Below the pieces are notes generated by a model, which saw only the letters and a list, made by a program, of their open reading frames with translations, was not told the DNA's origin and made no database searches. From positions 558,001 through 622,000 of the forward strand of contig CAMJPB010000001.1 in the NCBI GenBank assembly GCA_946407815.1: a stretch of 64,000 bases of DNA. The letters are read 5' to 3'. The DNA comes from an uncultured Caryophanales bacterium (GTDB taxonomy: Bacteria; Bacillota_I; Bacilli_A; RFN20; CAG-826). The translations under genes were made by a program, and so were the position numbers. Of the stretch, positions 33,651-41,426 are shown in pieces (the first letter of the stretch is position 1; each line of letters starts with the position of its first letter).

Positions 33651-34812
33651 ACTTAATTAATTTTTTGATTTCATCAACTTTATCGAGCTTTTCCCAAGGA
33701 ATATCTAGATCTGGTCGACCAAAATGGCCATAATTTGTCAATTTGTGATACTCAAATGTAGGTTTTGTGAGTGAGAAATTTTTAATAATCATTCCAGGTC
33801 TTAAATCAAAGACTTTGTAAATGACATCAACAACCTTTTCTTCATCAACTTTTGAAGTGCCAAATGAGTCAACATAAACGGAAACTGGTTCACTTCTTCC
33901 GATTGCATAGGCAATTTGGATTTCACATCTTTCCATCACGCCTGCTGCCACAAGGTTTTTAGCGATGTAACGTGCCATGTAGGAGGCTGAACGGTCGACT
34001 TTTGTTGGATCTTTTCCTGAGAAAGCGCCACCACCATGATGACCTGCTCCCCCATAAGTATCGACAATAATTTTTCTACCAGTAACACCAGTGTCTCCAG
34101 CTGGACCACCAATAACGAATTTGCCGGTTGGATTAATCAAAACTTCAAAGTCAGAATTTAATCCGAATGATGCAACAACTGGAACCATAATACTGTTTTT
34201 AACAAATTCTTTGAATTTGTCCATATCAATATCTGGGTCGTGTTGAATTGACATTAAAACAGTCTGAACAACAGGATTTTTACGGTCAGTATAATCGACT
34301 GTAACTTGAGATTTCATGTCTGGTCTTGCGTGTTTAAACTCGCCAGATTTTCTCATGTTTGTTGCGACACGAACAAGCTTATGAGCGATGACAATTGGAA
34401 GTGGCATATAACCTTCATTTTCATCAGTTGCATAGCCAAACATAATTCCTTGGTCTCCTGCACCAACTTCTTCAGGTTTTTTGGCGTCAACACCCATTGC
34501 AATATCAGCAGATTGTTCTTTTACCTTTACATCAATTTTTACTGTATCAGCATTAAATCCATACTCATCCTTGGTATAACCAATATCTCTAATAACATCA
34601 CGAGCAATCTTGTCATAATTTGGACGGGCTTTTGATGTAATTTCACCACCGATTAAAACGTAATCAGTTGTAACGAAAACTTCGCAAGCTACTCTTGAAC
34701 TAGGATCAACTTTTAGACATTCATCCAAAATTGTATCTGCGATTTGGTCGCAAACCTTATCAGGATGTCCTTCTGAGACAGATTCTGAAGTAAACAAATT
34801 TCTTTTTTCCAT
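33649..34812 (-). CDS. metK: S-adenosylmethionine synthetase
   Basis: 387 residues from MEKRNLFTSESVSEGHPDKVCDQ; a start 13 codons earlier would lie within the riboswitch terminator. MetK makes SAM from methionine and ATP. The signatures GAGDQGIMFGYA (about 120-131), GGGAFSGKDPTKVDRSASY and the N-terminal SEGHPDK are intact. An SD (AAGGAAAA) precedes the ATG. Expression is controlled by a SAM-I riboswitch directly upstream, so high SAM stops transcription. The enzyme supplies RsmD, MiaB and other SAM users in this window. Confidence 0.97.
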   Translation of the reverse strand: MEKRNLFTSESVSEGHPDKVCDQIADTILDECLKVDPSSRVACEVFVTTDYVLIGGEITSKARPNYDKIARDVIRDIGYTKDEYGFNADTVKIDVKVKEQSADIAMGVDAKKPEEVGAGDQGIMFGYATDENEGYMPLPIVIAHKLVRVATNMRKSGEFKHARPDMKSQVTVDYTDRKNPVVQTVLMSIQHDPDIDMDKFKEFVKNSIMVPVVASFGLNSDFEVLINPTGKFVIGGPAGDTGVTGRKIIVDTYGGAGHHGGGAFSGKDPTKVDRSASYMARYIAKNLVAAGVMERCEIQIAYAIGRSEPVSVYVDSFGTSKVDEEKVVDVIYKVFDLRPGMIIKNFSLTKPTFEYHKLTNYGHFGRPDLDIPWEKLDKVDEIKKLIK

Positions 34813-34832
34813 ACGCGTTTTCCTTAAATATA

Positions 34833-34870
34833 AATAAAAGTGACTTCCCACCTAAGGAAAGTCACTATCT
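34833..34870 (-). terminator. Intrinsic terminator of the metK riboswitch
   Basis: AGTGACTTTCC-TTAGGT-GGGAAGTCACT followed by TTTATTT. The left arm can instead pair with GGAAACCACTA just upstream (about 34870-34885), which gives the antiterminator. Confidence 0.85.
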
Positions 34871-34995
34871 TGTCTAGTGGTTTCCATCTTATCGCTCAGA
34901 GGGTGGGCCTCTGCTAAGGAAGAGCACTTACTCATTTTTGAGAGTTGCTACCACGTTCTTGCATTCCTTATTACGTGGTTCTTGATAAGAAAGTA
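34870..34995 (-). promoter_or_regulatory. SAM-I (S-box) riboswitch
   Basis: The minus-strand leader shows the S-box order: P1 CTTATC...GATAAG, a P2 helix CCACG/CGTGG, GCAAC, a P3 hairpin CTC/GAG, the conserved AAGTGCT-CTTCC strand, and P4 AGCAGAGG/CCTCTG followed by AGCGATAAGA. The P4-P1 portion closely follows B. subtilis yitJ-type leaders, while the P2 kink-turn region is divergent. A terminator and antiterminator pair follow. It lies directly before metK, the expected target. Confidence 0.88.
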
Positions 34996-35000
34996 ACGAT

Positions 35001-35029
35001 ATACTACACACAAATAACAATATGTTCAA
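35001..35029 (-). promoter_or_regulatory. metK riboswitch promoter
   Basis: -35 TTGAAC (35024-35029), 17-base spacer, -10 TAGTAT (35001-35006), placing the start just before the aptamer. Confidence 0.7.
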
Positions 35030-35039
35030 TATTAAGTTT

Positions 35040-35125
35040 TTTCTCAAAAGTAGAAAATTAGTAGTTTTTTAGTAGAAAAATTTTAAAAAATCCCCGGGAT
35101 TTCCCGAGAATTTTCGTAAATTTTA
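35040..35125. repeat. Composite intergenic element, copy 3
   Basis: AAAGTAG-AAAATTAGTAG-TTTTTTAGTAG-AAAAA on the plus strand, then TCCCCGGGATTTCCCGAG and AATTTTCG. Same layout as copies at 12900 and 24930, between metK leader and pduL. Together with the riboswitch it accounts for the 330-base gene-free stretch. Confidence 0.5.
35084..35110 (-). terminator. Terminator of pduL
   Basis: Minus strand CTCGGG-AAAT-CCCGGGG followed by ATTTTTTAAAA, 35 bases after the pduL stop. It is a copy of the quasi-palindrome. Confidence 0.65.
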
Positions 35126-35144
35126 GCAAATTACCTTTATCTTT

Positions 35145-35717
35145 TTATTTAATGATTTCGCCTTCGCATTTCATACCACACATTGCAGCATTTGATTCAT
35201 CTGTATCGATATGCATGGCAAGAGCAAAGTCATCTCTAACTCTAATAACAACATCATCAAATACAACCTTACGACCTTCACCGCCTGTTGCGACTTTAAC
35301 GATTTGTCCGTTTTCAACACCGAATTCTTTTGCATCTGCTGGTGTCATGTGAATGTGACGTTTTGCAACCATTAAACCTTCTGCGAGTTCAACTTCACCA
35401 CAAGGTCCGACAATTTTAACGCCTGGTGTACCTGCGATGTCGCCAGACTCTCTGACAACGCCTGGTAAACCAAGTGTTCTTGCATCAGTTGCAGAAACTT
35501 CAACTTGGTTAGCTTTTCTGCATGGGCCAAGAATTGAAACACCGTTAATTGTATTTTTTGGACCAACGATGCTTAATTTTGTTGTAGAACAGAATTGTCC
35601 TGGTTGTGAAAGCACTGCTTTAACTTCTAATTGAGCGCCTTTACCACATAATTTTTCAAGGGTTTCTTGAGTAACGTGAATGTGTCTTGCGCTTGTTTCT
35701 ACTAATATTTTCTTCAT
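35145..35717 (-). CDS. pduL: PduL-type phosphate acyltransferase
   Basis: 190 residues, the usual length of a PduL without targeting extension. PduL converts acyl-CoA and phosphate to acyl-phosphate and CoA, and replaces Pta in many Firmicutes. The paired His motifs SARHIHVTQETLE (8-20) and AKRHIHMTPADAKEFG, which bind zinc, are present, as is the first PduL domain repeat. There is no encapsulation peptide and no microcompartment gene nearby, so a housekeeping phosphotransacetylase role (acetyl-CoA to acetyl-phosphate, ATP gain) is the likely one. SD AAAGGATAT; divergent from mgtE. Confidence 0.9.
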   Translation of the reverse strand: MKKILVETSARHIHVTQETLEKLCGKGAQLEVKAVLSQPGQFCSTTKLSIVGPKNTINGVSILGPCRKANQVEVSATDARTLGLPGVVRESGDIAGTPGVKIVGPCGEVELAEGLMVAKRHIHMTPADAKEFGVENGQIVKVATGGEGRKVVFDDVVIRVRDDFALAMHIDTDESNAAMCGMKCEGEIIK

Positions 35718-35822
35718 ATATTCATATATCCTTTGCGAAAGTATTGTATCACTATTAAAAAGTTTTTGCTTGCCTTTCTTTATATAAAGAATGTAAACTT
35801 AACACGAAAGGTAGCTTCAAAA

Positions 35823-37247
35823 ATGGAAAACGAGTTAATTTCAACGCAACAAATTGAACGATTAATCGATACCAAAAATGTCAAAGAACTTCGACATGTT
35901 TTTGAAGTGATTCCTGAAATCGATATCGCCGAAGCATGTGCTGATATGGAGGATGTAAAAAAGATTGTTTTCATTTTGAAAACTGTAAACTCCAAATATA
36001 CAGCTGAATTCTTCACCGATCTTCCTGCTGATATCAAGGAAGAAATCATCAAATTACTTTCTGATGATCAACTTGCAGAGATTCTTGAATCTCAATTCAC
36101 CGATGACATCGTCGATGATCTTGAAGAGTTGCCTGCTAACGTTGTTACCAGAGTTTTAAAGAACGTTCCGAAAGAAAAACGTGCAAACATTAACCGTCTT
36201 TTAAATTATAAAGACGCGACCGCTGGTTCAATCATGACCACCGAGTTTGTCGTTTTACTTGATGATGTTACTTGTGATGAAGCTATTAAATTAATTAGAA
36301 AAACAGGTAAAAATAAAGAAACTATTTATACCGTTTTCGTTATGGACAGACAACGCACCTTAGTTGGTACTGTCGACTTAGATGATTTAATCTTTGCTGA
36401 TGGCGAGAAAAAGATTAACGAAATCATGAACAAAGACTTTAACACAGTCAATGTTAATGATGACCAAGAATTAGTTGCAAACGTTGTTAAACGTTATGAC
36501 TTAAACGCTGTTGCCGTTTTAAATAACGATGGACGCCTCGTTGGTATTGTCACCGTAGACGATGTCATGGACGTTATCGAAGAAGAACAAACGGAAGATA
36601 TTTCCAAGTTACAAATGGTTACGCCACTAGAAGATTCATATCTTCAAACTTCAACTTTTTCAATGGTCAAAAAATGTGTTCCTTGGATCGTTGTTTTACT
36701 CATTTTAGGAACATTTTCCTCACTTGTTTTATCAAGATTTGAAGCTAGATTAGATGCTCTTCCAATCCTTGCTGCATTCATTCCAGTTATCATGGATACC
36801 GGAGGTAACGCAGGAGGTCAAACAATCGCTCTTATGATTCGTGGTCTTGCTTTGCAAGAATTTAGTCCAAAAGAGTTCTGGAAGATCATTAGAAAAGAAG
36901 CTCTTTCAGCATTAATTATTGCCTTATGCATCGGTGTTTTTGGTTTCATTTGGTTCTCACTTGAACAATACACTGGAATTGTTAGTAGAGGCGATGCTTC
37001 TATCTGGGCTGGTAACTGTTGGACTGCTGAATTTGCTACTGCTACATTTAAAACATCAGGCTTGGTTGCTGGTACTTTAGCTATTGCTATTTTCATCTCA
37101 AAAATGGTTGCTGTTATGCTTCCAATGGGCGCCGCTGCAATTAAGAAAGACCCAGCCATTGTTTCACAACCTTTATTAACAACAATCGTTGATGTTTCTA
37201 GCTTAGTTATTTATTTCTCAATAGCTGCTTTATTGTTCTCAATCTAA
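35823..37247 (+). CDS. mgtE: MgtE magnesium transporter
   Basis: 474 residues from MENELISTQQ, chosen for the SD GAAAGG. The N-terminal MgtE domain (about 10-135), two CBS domains (about 140-260; TVNVNDDQELVANVVKRYDLNAVAVLNNDGRLVGIVTVDDVMD) and five membrane helices (about 290-474) follow in order. The pore motif is present as PVIMDTGGNAGGQ. Channel-like Mg2+ uptake gated by cytoplasmic Mg2+ through the N and CBS domains. The upstream region is about 105 bases and holds no M-box riboswitch. Single gene followed by tRNA-Leu. Confidence 0.95.
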   Translation: MENELISTQQIERLIDTKNVKELRHVFEVIPEIDIAEACADMEDVKKIVFILKTVNSKYTAEFFTDLPADIKEEIIKLLSDDQLAEILESQFTDDIVDDLEELPANVVTRVLKNVPKEKRANINRLLNYKDATAGSIMTTEFVVLLDDVTCDEAIKLIRKTGKNKETIYTVFVMDRQRTLVGTVDLDDLIFADGEKKINEIMNKDFNTVNVNDDQELVANVVKRYDLNAVAVLNNDGRLVGIVTVDDVMDVIEEEQTEDISKLQMVTPLEDSYLQTSTFSMVKKCVPWIVVLLILGTFSSLVLSRFEARLDALPILAAFIPVIMDTGGNAGGQTIALMIRGLALQEFSPKEFWKIIRKEALSALIIALCIGVFGFIWFSLEQYTGIVSRGDASIWAGNCWTAEFATATFKTSGLVAGTLAIAIFISKMVAVMLPMGAAAIKKDPAIVSQPLLTTIVDVSSLVIYFSIAALLFSI

Positions 37248-37294
37248 TTTTTCACTTGTTAGAAACAAAGTTTAAGAGTATATTATTTATCGCT

Positions 37295-37379
37295 GCAGTG
37301 ATGGCGGAACTGGTAGACGCGTACGTTTGAGGGGCGTATAGGGTGACCTGTGTGAGTTCGATTCTCATTCACTGCACCA
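37295..37379 (+). tRNA. tRNA-Leu (anticodon GAG)
   Basis: Acceptor GCAGTGA/TCACTGC, discriminator A, encoded CCA. The anticodon loop TTGAGGG gives GAG, reading CUC/CUU. It has a long variable arm and a normal T-loop TTCGATT. Confidence 0.93.
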
Positions 37380-37391
37380 TTCGCAAAAGAA

Positions 37392-37417
37392 CAGAGAGGC
37401 TATGCCTCTCTTTTTTC
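37392..37417 (+). terminator. Terminator of tRNA-Leu
   Basis: GAGAGGC-TAT-GCCTCTC followed by TTTTTT. Confidence 0.88.
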
Positions 37418-37518
37418 ATACAAATACACATAACGTAATTGGCAAATAGAATTATGCCAATTGCTCAAAATTGACTTTATATTTAACATTTGATAATGTT
37501 ATACGCGAGGTAACCAAT

Positions 37519-38382
37519 ATGAATAAAACCGAAAAGCCAATTATTGCACTTATGTATGACTTTGATAAAACGTTATCCAAAAGTGACATGCAAGACTATG
37601 GTTTCATCCCTGCTTTAGGTATGACACCAAGTGAATTCTGGGGCGAAACAGGAAAATTCCAAGCTGCTACCGGAGTTGAAAGAATTCTTTCATACATGTA
37701 CACAATGGTTAAGTTATGCAAAGACAAAGGCATTAAACTCACAAGAGAAACCCTTAATGAAATGGGTAGAAAAATTGAGTACTTCAGTGGCGTTACCACT
37801 TGGTTCGATCGTATCAATGCATACGGAAAAGAACTTGGAGTCGAAATTGAGCACTACATTATTTCCTCTGGAACAAAGGAAATTTTAGAGGGTTGTTCAA
37901 TTGCTAAAAACTTCAAATATATGTTCGGATGTGAATTCTATTTCGATCCGGAAACAAAAGAACCTGTGTGGCCAAAATTAGCCATTAACTACACCATGAA
38001 AACTCAATTTATTTATCGTATTAGAAAAGGTTCATTTGACTTAACAGATGACACCACAATTAATACGAAAGTAGAGAATATCAGAATCCCATACACCAAC
38101 ATGATTTATCTTGGTGATGGAATGACAGACATTCCTTGTATGCAACTTGTCCAAAACAATAACGGACATTCAATCGCTATTTATAGCGATAAAGATGAAA
38201 AAGCTCTTAGAAAGCTCCTTGCAGAAAAGAGAACAAACGTCTGTGTTAAGGCTGATTATTCAAAGGGCAGCGACCTTGAAAAAGTTATTCAATCAATCAT
38301 CCAAACAGTAGCTGCTGAATCATCACTAAAAGCTCAATCTAAAGACTTAGCAGAGAAATTAGGAATCGAATGGAAAAACTAG
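37519..38382 (+). CDS. HAD-superfamily hydrolase
   Basis: 287 residues from MNKTEKPIIALMYDFDKTLS, with the SD GCGAGGTAA before the ATG; earlier in-frame codons overlap the likely promoter (TTGACT at 37471). Motif I is DFDKTLSKSD (15-24), motif II IISSGTKEILEG, motif IV YLGDGMTDIPCM. The DxD-TL form with Lys resembles the phosphoserine-phosphatase-like branch, and a cap domain lies between motifs I and II. The substrate is unknown. Its 3' end overlaps ispD by 13 bases, so it leads a HAD-ispD-S1-pgi operon. Confidence 0.85.
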   Translation: MNKTEKPIIALMYDFDKTLSKSDMQDYGFIPALGMTPSEFWGETGKFQAATGVERILSYMYTMVKLCKDKGIKLTRETLNEMGRKIEYFSGVTTWFDRINAYGKELGVEIEHYIISSGTKEILEGCSIAKNFKYMFGCEFYFDPETKEPVWPKLAINYTMKTQFIYRIRKGSFDLTDDTTINTKVENIRIPYTNMIYLGDGMTDIPCMQLVQNNNGHSIAIYSDKDEKALRKLLAEKRTNVCVKADYSKGSDLEKVIQSIIQTVAAESSLKAQSKDLAEKLGIEWKN

Positions 38383-39038
38383 TTGCGGTTGTTTTGATGG
38401 CTGGTCTATCCACTCGTTTTGGTGGGCCTAAAAATAAACAGTTATGCCTTTTAAATGGCAAACCAGTTTTTACTTACGCCATCGATGCATTCGCAAAACA
38501 TAAAGCCGTTAACGAACTTATTATTGCAGTCAATAACGACAACAAATCCGAAATTGAAAAGTACGTTAAAGAAAATCTTTACAACGCTAAAATTATCATG
38601 GGCGGAGCAACTAGACAGGAGTCTGTTGATAACGCCTTAAAGGCCCTTTCTTTAGCGGAAAACGACATTGTCATCATCCATGATGGAGCACGTCCACTTG
38701 TCGACGAAAGAATTATTGATGATGTTGCTAAGGCAGCATCAGAATGTGGCGCGTCCACCGCTTATTTAGAAGCAATTGACACAATTGCAGTTAAAAATGA
38801 AAAGGATGAAGTTGTTGAATTCGTTGATAGAAAAACTCTTGCTCAAATCCAAACTCCTCAAGGATTCAAATGTGGTCTTCTTAAGAAGGCTCATGAAGTT
38901 GAAGAAAAAGACGCAACTGATGATTGCTCATTAATTCTTAAACTTGGTAACAAAGTTAAGCTCGTTAAAGGTGATAAGAAATTCCATAAGATTACTACTA
39001 TTGAAGATATAATATATCTTGAAGGATTATTAAAGTAA
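38370..39038 (+). CDS. ispD: 2-C-methyl-D-erythritol 4-phosphate cytidylyltransferase
   Basis: 222 residues. Third step of the MEP isoprenoid pathway: joins CTP and methylerythritol phosphate. Nucleotide-binding AVVLMAGLSTRFGGPKNKQ (6-24) is a slightly altered form of the usual A-A-G-x-G-x-R-M glycine-rich motif, with L and S in place of two glycine-region residues. VIIHDGARPLVDERII, AIDTIAVK and TPQGFKCGLLKKAHE support IspD. IspF is encoded at 48249. It starts inside the end of the HAD gene and its stop overlaps the S1-domain gene (TAATG). Confidence 0.9.
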   Translation: MEKLVAVVLMAGLSTRFGGPKNKQLCLLNGKPVFTYAIDAFAKHKAVNELIIAVNNDNKSEIEKYVKENLYNAKIIMGGATRQESVDNALKALSLAENDIVIIHDGARPLVDERIIDDVAKAASECGASTAYLEAIDTIAVKNEKDEVVEFVDRKTLAQIQTPQGFKCGLLKKAHEVEEKDATDDCSLILKLGNKVKLVKGDKKFHKITTIEDIIYLEGLLK

Positions 39039-39406
39039 TGAAAGAGTATCAAATCGGAGAAATCATTGAAGGCACGATTATTAATATTCGTGATTTTGGT
39101 GCAATCATGATTTTTAGTGATGGCAAAAAGGGTCTCTTACATATTTCGGAAGTTGCTAATGTATTCATTAGAAACATACATAAATATCTTCGTATTGGAA
39201 AAACCTATCAAGTTAAAGTTATTGGAATTGAAGGTGACGGCTTTTTAAAACTTTCAATGTCCAAGATTACCGAAGAAGAAAAAGAAGAATACCACAAGAA
39301 CGGTGTTAAAAAAGTGAAAATTGATCCTGAATTTATTGACTACACCGCTCTTAAAGAAAAACTTAGTGATTGGATCGCTAATGAGAAAGGTGAAAAACAT
39401 GATTAA
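39038..39406 (+). CDS. S1-domain RNA-binding protein
   Basis: 122 residues. One S1 (OB-fold) domain at about 1-75: QIGEIIEGTIINIRDFGAIMIFSDGKKGLLHISEV, then GKTYQVKVIGIEGDGFLKLSMSK. The tail is charged. It resembles B. subtilis YugI/GSP13 and YabR, general stress proteins that bind RNA or ribosomes. In B. subtilis yugI lies near pgi, which agrees with the order here. It overlaps both ispD (TAATG) and pgi (8 bases), so all are coupled. Confidence 0.85.
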   Translation: MKEYQIGEIIEGTIINIRDFGAIMIFSDGKKGLLHISEVANVFIRNIHKYLRIGKTYQVKVIGIEGDGFLKLSMSKITEEEKEEYHKNGVKKVKIDPEFIDYTALKEKLSDWIANEKGEKHD

Positions 39407-40679
39407 AGTTAATGATGAACATTTAGGAAGAAAAATTGATTATGCTTCCTATGAAAAACAAGTTGCTGAAATCAACAAAATGATTGAGGAGAAAACCGGA
39501 CCTGGTAATGACTATTTAGGTTGGTTAAATTATCCTACAAGCATTAAAGATTCAGATTTAGATGAAATCCAAAATTATGCGGAAATTGTCAGGAAAAACT
39601 ATGATATTTTGCTTGTTTGCGGCATCGGTGGATCCTATTTAGGAGCACGTGCAGCAATCGAAGCAATCAATGGTTTACACTCAGACAAAAAGCCTGAAAT
39701 TATTTTCGTTGGTCAATCTTTCTCATCAGATTATTTACATGAAGTCATTGAACATCTTGAAGGTAAGAAATTTGCTATCAATGTTATCTCCAAAAGTGGC
39801 ACCACCACTGAAACTTCAATTGCTTTCAGGATTCTAAAGAATCTTTTAGAGCAAAAAGTAGGTAAAAAAGAAGCTGCAAAGGCAATTTTTGCTACAACCG
39901 ATAAAGAAAAAGGCGCCTTACTTAAACTTTCACAACAAGAAGGCTATGTTAGATTCGTTTTGCCGTCAGATATTGGTGGCCGTTTCTCCGTTTTCTCAGC
40001 TGTTGGTTTATTCCCAATTGCCTGTGCTGGCATCGATATTAAGGAGTTAATTGAAGGTGCTAGAGAAGCTGAAAAATCTTTAAAATCCCCAGGAATTTCC
40101 GAGAATTCTGCTTATAAGTACGCTGTAATTCGTGATGCTTTATATCGTGAAAAATATGCTGATGAATTATTCGTTACTTATGAACCAAGACTCGTTTCTA
40201 TTGGTGAATGGTTCAAACAATTATTCGGCGAATCAGAAGGTAAAGAACATAATGGGTTATTCCCATGTTCAGCAACTTTCTCCACCGATTTACATTCATT
40301 AGGACAATTCATTCAAGATGGATCACCAGTGTTATTTGAAACTATTTTAGATATCAAACATCCAAATCACGAAATTGCTATTCCAAAAGCAGATGAAGAT
40401 TTAGATGAACTTAATTACCTTGCTGGTAAAAATATGTCTTTTGTTTCTGAACAAGCATTCAAAGGAACCCTTGAAGCACATGCAGTTACAGCAAAAGTTC
40501 CAAATGTTGTTTTAGATATTGAAAAGTTACAAGAAAAAGAACTCGGTTTCCTTTTCTACTTCTTCATGAAGACATGTGCAATGTCAGCGTATTTACTAAA
40601 AGTAAATCCATTTAACCAACCAGGAGTCGAAATCTATAAAAAGAATATGTTCCATCTCCTTGGTAAAAAAGGTTATTAA
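39399..40679 (+). CDS. pgi: Glucose-6-phosphate isomerase
   Basis: 426 residues from MIKVNDEHLGRK; a longer frame begins inside the S1 gene but only this ATG has an SD (AAAGG). Interconverts glucose-6-phosphate and fructose-6-phosphate. VCGIGGSYLGARA, VISKSGTTTETSIAFR, the PGI signature near DIGGRFSVFSAVGLFP, and the catalytic Lys near the C-terminus (NPFNQPGVEIYKKN) are clear. Length fits the short Gram-positive form. At 40080-40109 the codons for KSPGISENS coincide with a quasi-palindrome copy. Confidence 0.96.
   Translation: MIKVNDEHLGRKIDYASYEKQVAEINKMIEEKTGPGNDYLGWLNYPTSIKDSDLDEIQNYAEIVRKNYDILLVCGIGGSYLGARAAIEAINGLHSDKKPEIIFVGQSFSSDYLHEVIEHLEGKKFAINVISKSGTTTETSIAFRILKNLLEQKVGKKEAAKAIFATTDKEKGALLKLSQQEGYVRFVLPSDIGGRFSVFSAVGLFPIACAGIDIKELIEGAREAEKSLKSPGISENSAYKYAVIRDALYREKYADELFVTYEPRLVSIGEWFKQLFGESEGKEHNGLFPCSATFSTDLHSLGQFIQDGSPVLFETILDIKHPNHEIAIPKADEDLDELNYLAGKNMSFVSEQAFKGTLEAHAVTAKVPNVVLDIEKLQEKELGFLFYFFMKTCAMSAYLLKVNPFNQPGVEIYKKNMFHLLGKKGY
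40080..40112 (+). repeat. Quasi-palindromic element inside pgi
   Basis: Plus strand AAAATCCCCAGGAATTTCCG then AGAATTCT, closely like the intergenic copy at 35084 and the in-gene copy at 54556; codes KSPGISENS. It is the only in-gene copy in a plus-strand gene. Confidence 0.45.
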
Positions 40680-40741
40680 TTTTATTTGACTAACTTATAT
40701 CATAATGATATATTTTATAAGCACGTTTTAAGTGTAAACGT

Positions 40742-40817
40742 GGATGTTTAGCTCAGTTGGGAGAGCATCGCCTTTACACGGCGGGGGTCAGGAGTTCGAG
40801 CCTCTTAACATCCACCA
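40742..40817 (+). tRNA. tRNA-Val (anticodon TAC)
   Basis: Acceptor GGATGTT/AACATCC, encoded CCA, anticodon loop TTTACAC (TAC), T-loop TTCGAGC. First of a six-tRNA cluster. Confidence 0.95.
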
Positions 40818-40832
40818 GATAAACGTGAATGT

Positions 40833-40916
40833 GGGTGAGTAGCGAAGTGGCCAAACGCGGTTGACTGTAAATCAATTCCTGAGGGTTCGGCAGTTCAAAT
40901 CTGTCCTCACCCACCA
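40833..40916 (+). tRNA. tRNA-Tyr (anticodon GTA)
   Basis: Class II tRNA with acceptor GGGTGAG/CTCACCC, encoded CCA, anticodon loop CTGTAAA (GTA), long variable arm and T-loop TTCAAAT. Confidence 0.95.
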
Positions 40917-40922
40917 CTTTCT

Positions 40923-40997
40923 TGGGGTGTAGCCAAGTGGTAAGGCACAAGACTTTGACTCTTGCATTCGCTGGTCCGATCCCAGCCACCCCAACCA
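40923..40997 (+). tRNA. tRNA-Gln (anticodon TTG)
   Basis: Acceptor TGGGGTG/CACCCCA, encoded CCA, anticodon loop CTTTGAC (TTG). The T-loop reads TCCGATC, so the near-universal T55 is C; the neighbouring tRNA-Gln(CTG) has the normal TTCGATC. Confidence 0.92.
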
Positions 40998-41002
40998 AGA
41001 AA

Positions 41003-41027
41003 AAGCACCAAATCGGTGTCTTTTTTT
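41003..41027 (+). terminator. Terminator after tRNA-Gln(TTG)
   Basis: GCACC-AAAT-CGGTG followed by TCTTTTTTT. It splits the tRNA cluster into two transcription units. Confidence 0.75.
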
Positions 41028-41118
41028 ATATCTATCAGCACTTTTTTGTAAAAAGTATTTGCCTATATATTCTCACGTGTATATAATAGAAAAGCATTTT
41101 GTAAAAAAGATGCATCAT

Positions 41119-41195
41119 CTCCCGTTAGCTCAGTTGGCTAGAGCACTCGACTTTTAATCAAGGGGTCGGACGTTCGAATCGTCTACGGGAGACCA
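41119..41195 (+). tRNA. tRNA-Lys (anticodon TTT)
   Basis: Acceptor CTCCCGT/ACGGGAG, encoded CCA, anticodon loop CTTTTAA (TTT). The anticodon stem CTCGA/TCAAG has a C29-A41 mismatch. Other arms pair normally. Confidence 0.92.
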
Positions 41196-41201
41196 TTGTA
41201 T

Positions 41202-41289
41202 GCCCAGGTGGCGAAATTGGTAGACGCAAGGGACTTAAAATCCCTCGAGTGAATAACTCATACCGGTTCAAGTCCGGTCCCGGGCACCA
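41202..41289 (+). tRNA. tRNA-Leu (anticodon TAA)
   Basis: Encoded CCA, anticodon loop CTTAAAA (TAA), long variable arm, T-loop TTCAAGT. The acceptor GCCCAGG/CCCGGGC has an A5-C68 mismatch. Confidence 0.93.
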
Positions 41290-41323
41290 ATTTACGCCGC
41301 CTTTTAATTTAAATACCAAAAAT

Positions 41324-41399
41324 TGAGGCGTAGCCAAGCGGTAAGGCAGCGGGCTCTGAACTCGCCACTTCACAGGTTCGATCCCTGTCGCCTCAACCA
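41324..41399 (+). tRNA. tRNA-Gln (anticodon CTG)
   Basis: Acceptor TGAGGCG/CGCCTCA, encoded CCA, anticodon loop CTCTGAA (CTG), T-loop TTCGATC. The next gene begins 28 bases downstream with no terminator between. Confidence 0.94.
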
Positions 41400-41426
41400 A
41401 ACTTACTAGTAAAAGGAGATAAGAAA

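Noticed and set aside
35145-35717. Part of a bacterial microcompartment operon
   Set aside because: No shell protein or signature enzyme is adjacent, and the PduL has no targeting extension.
35718-35822. M-box (magnesium) riboswitch before mgtE
   Set aside because: The gap is only about 105 bases, shorter than an M-box, and shows none of its conserved blocks.
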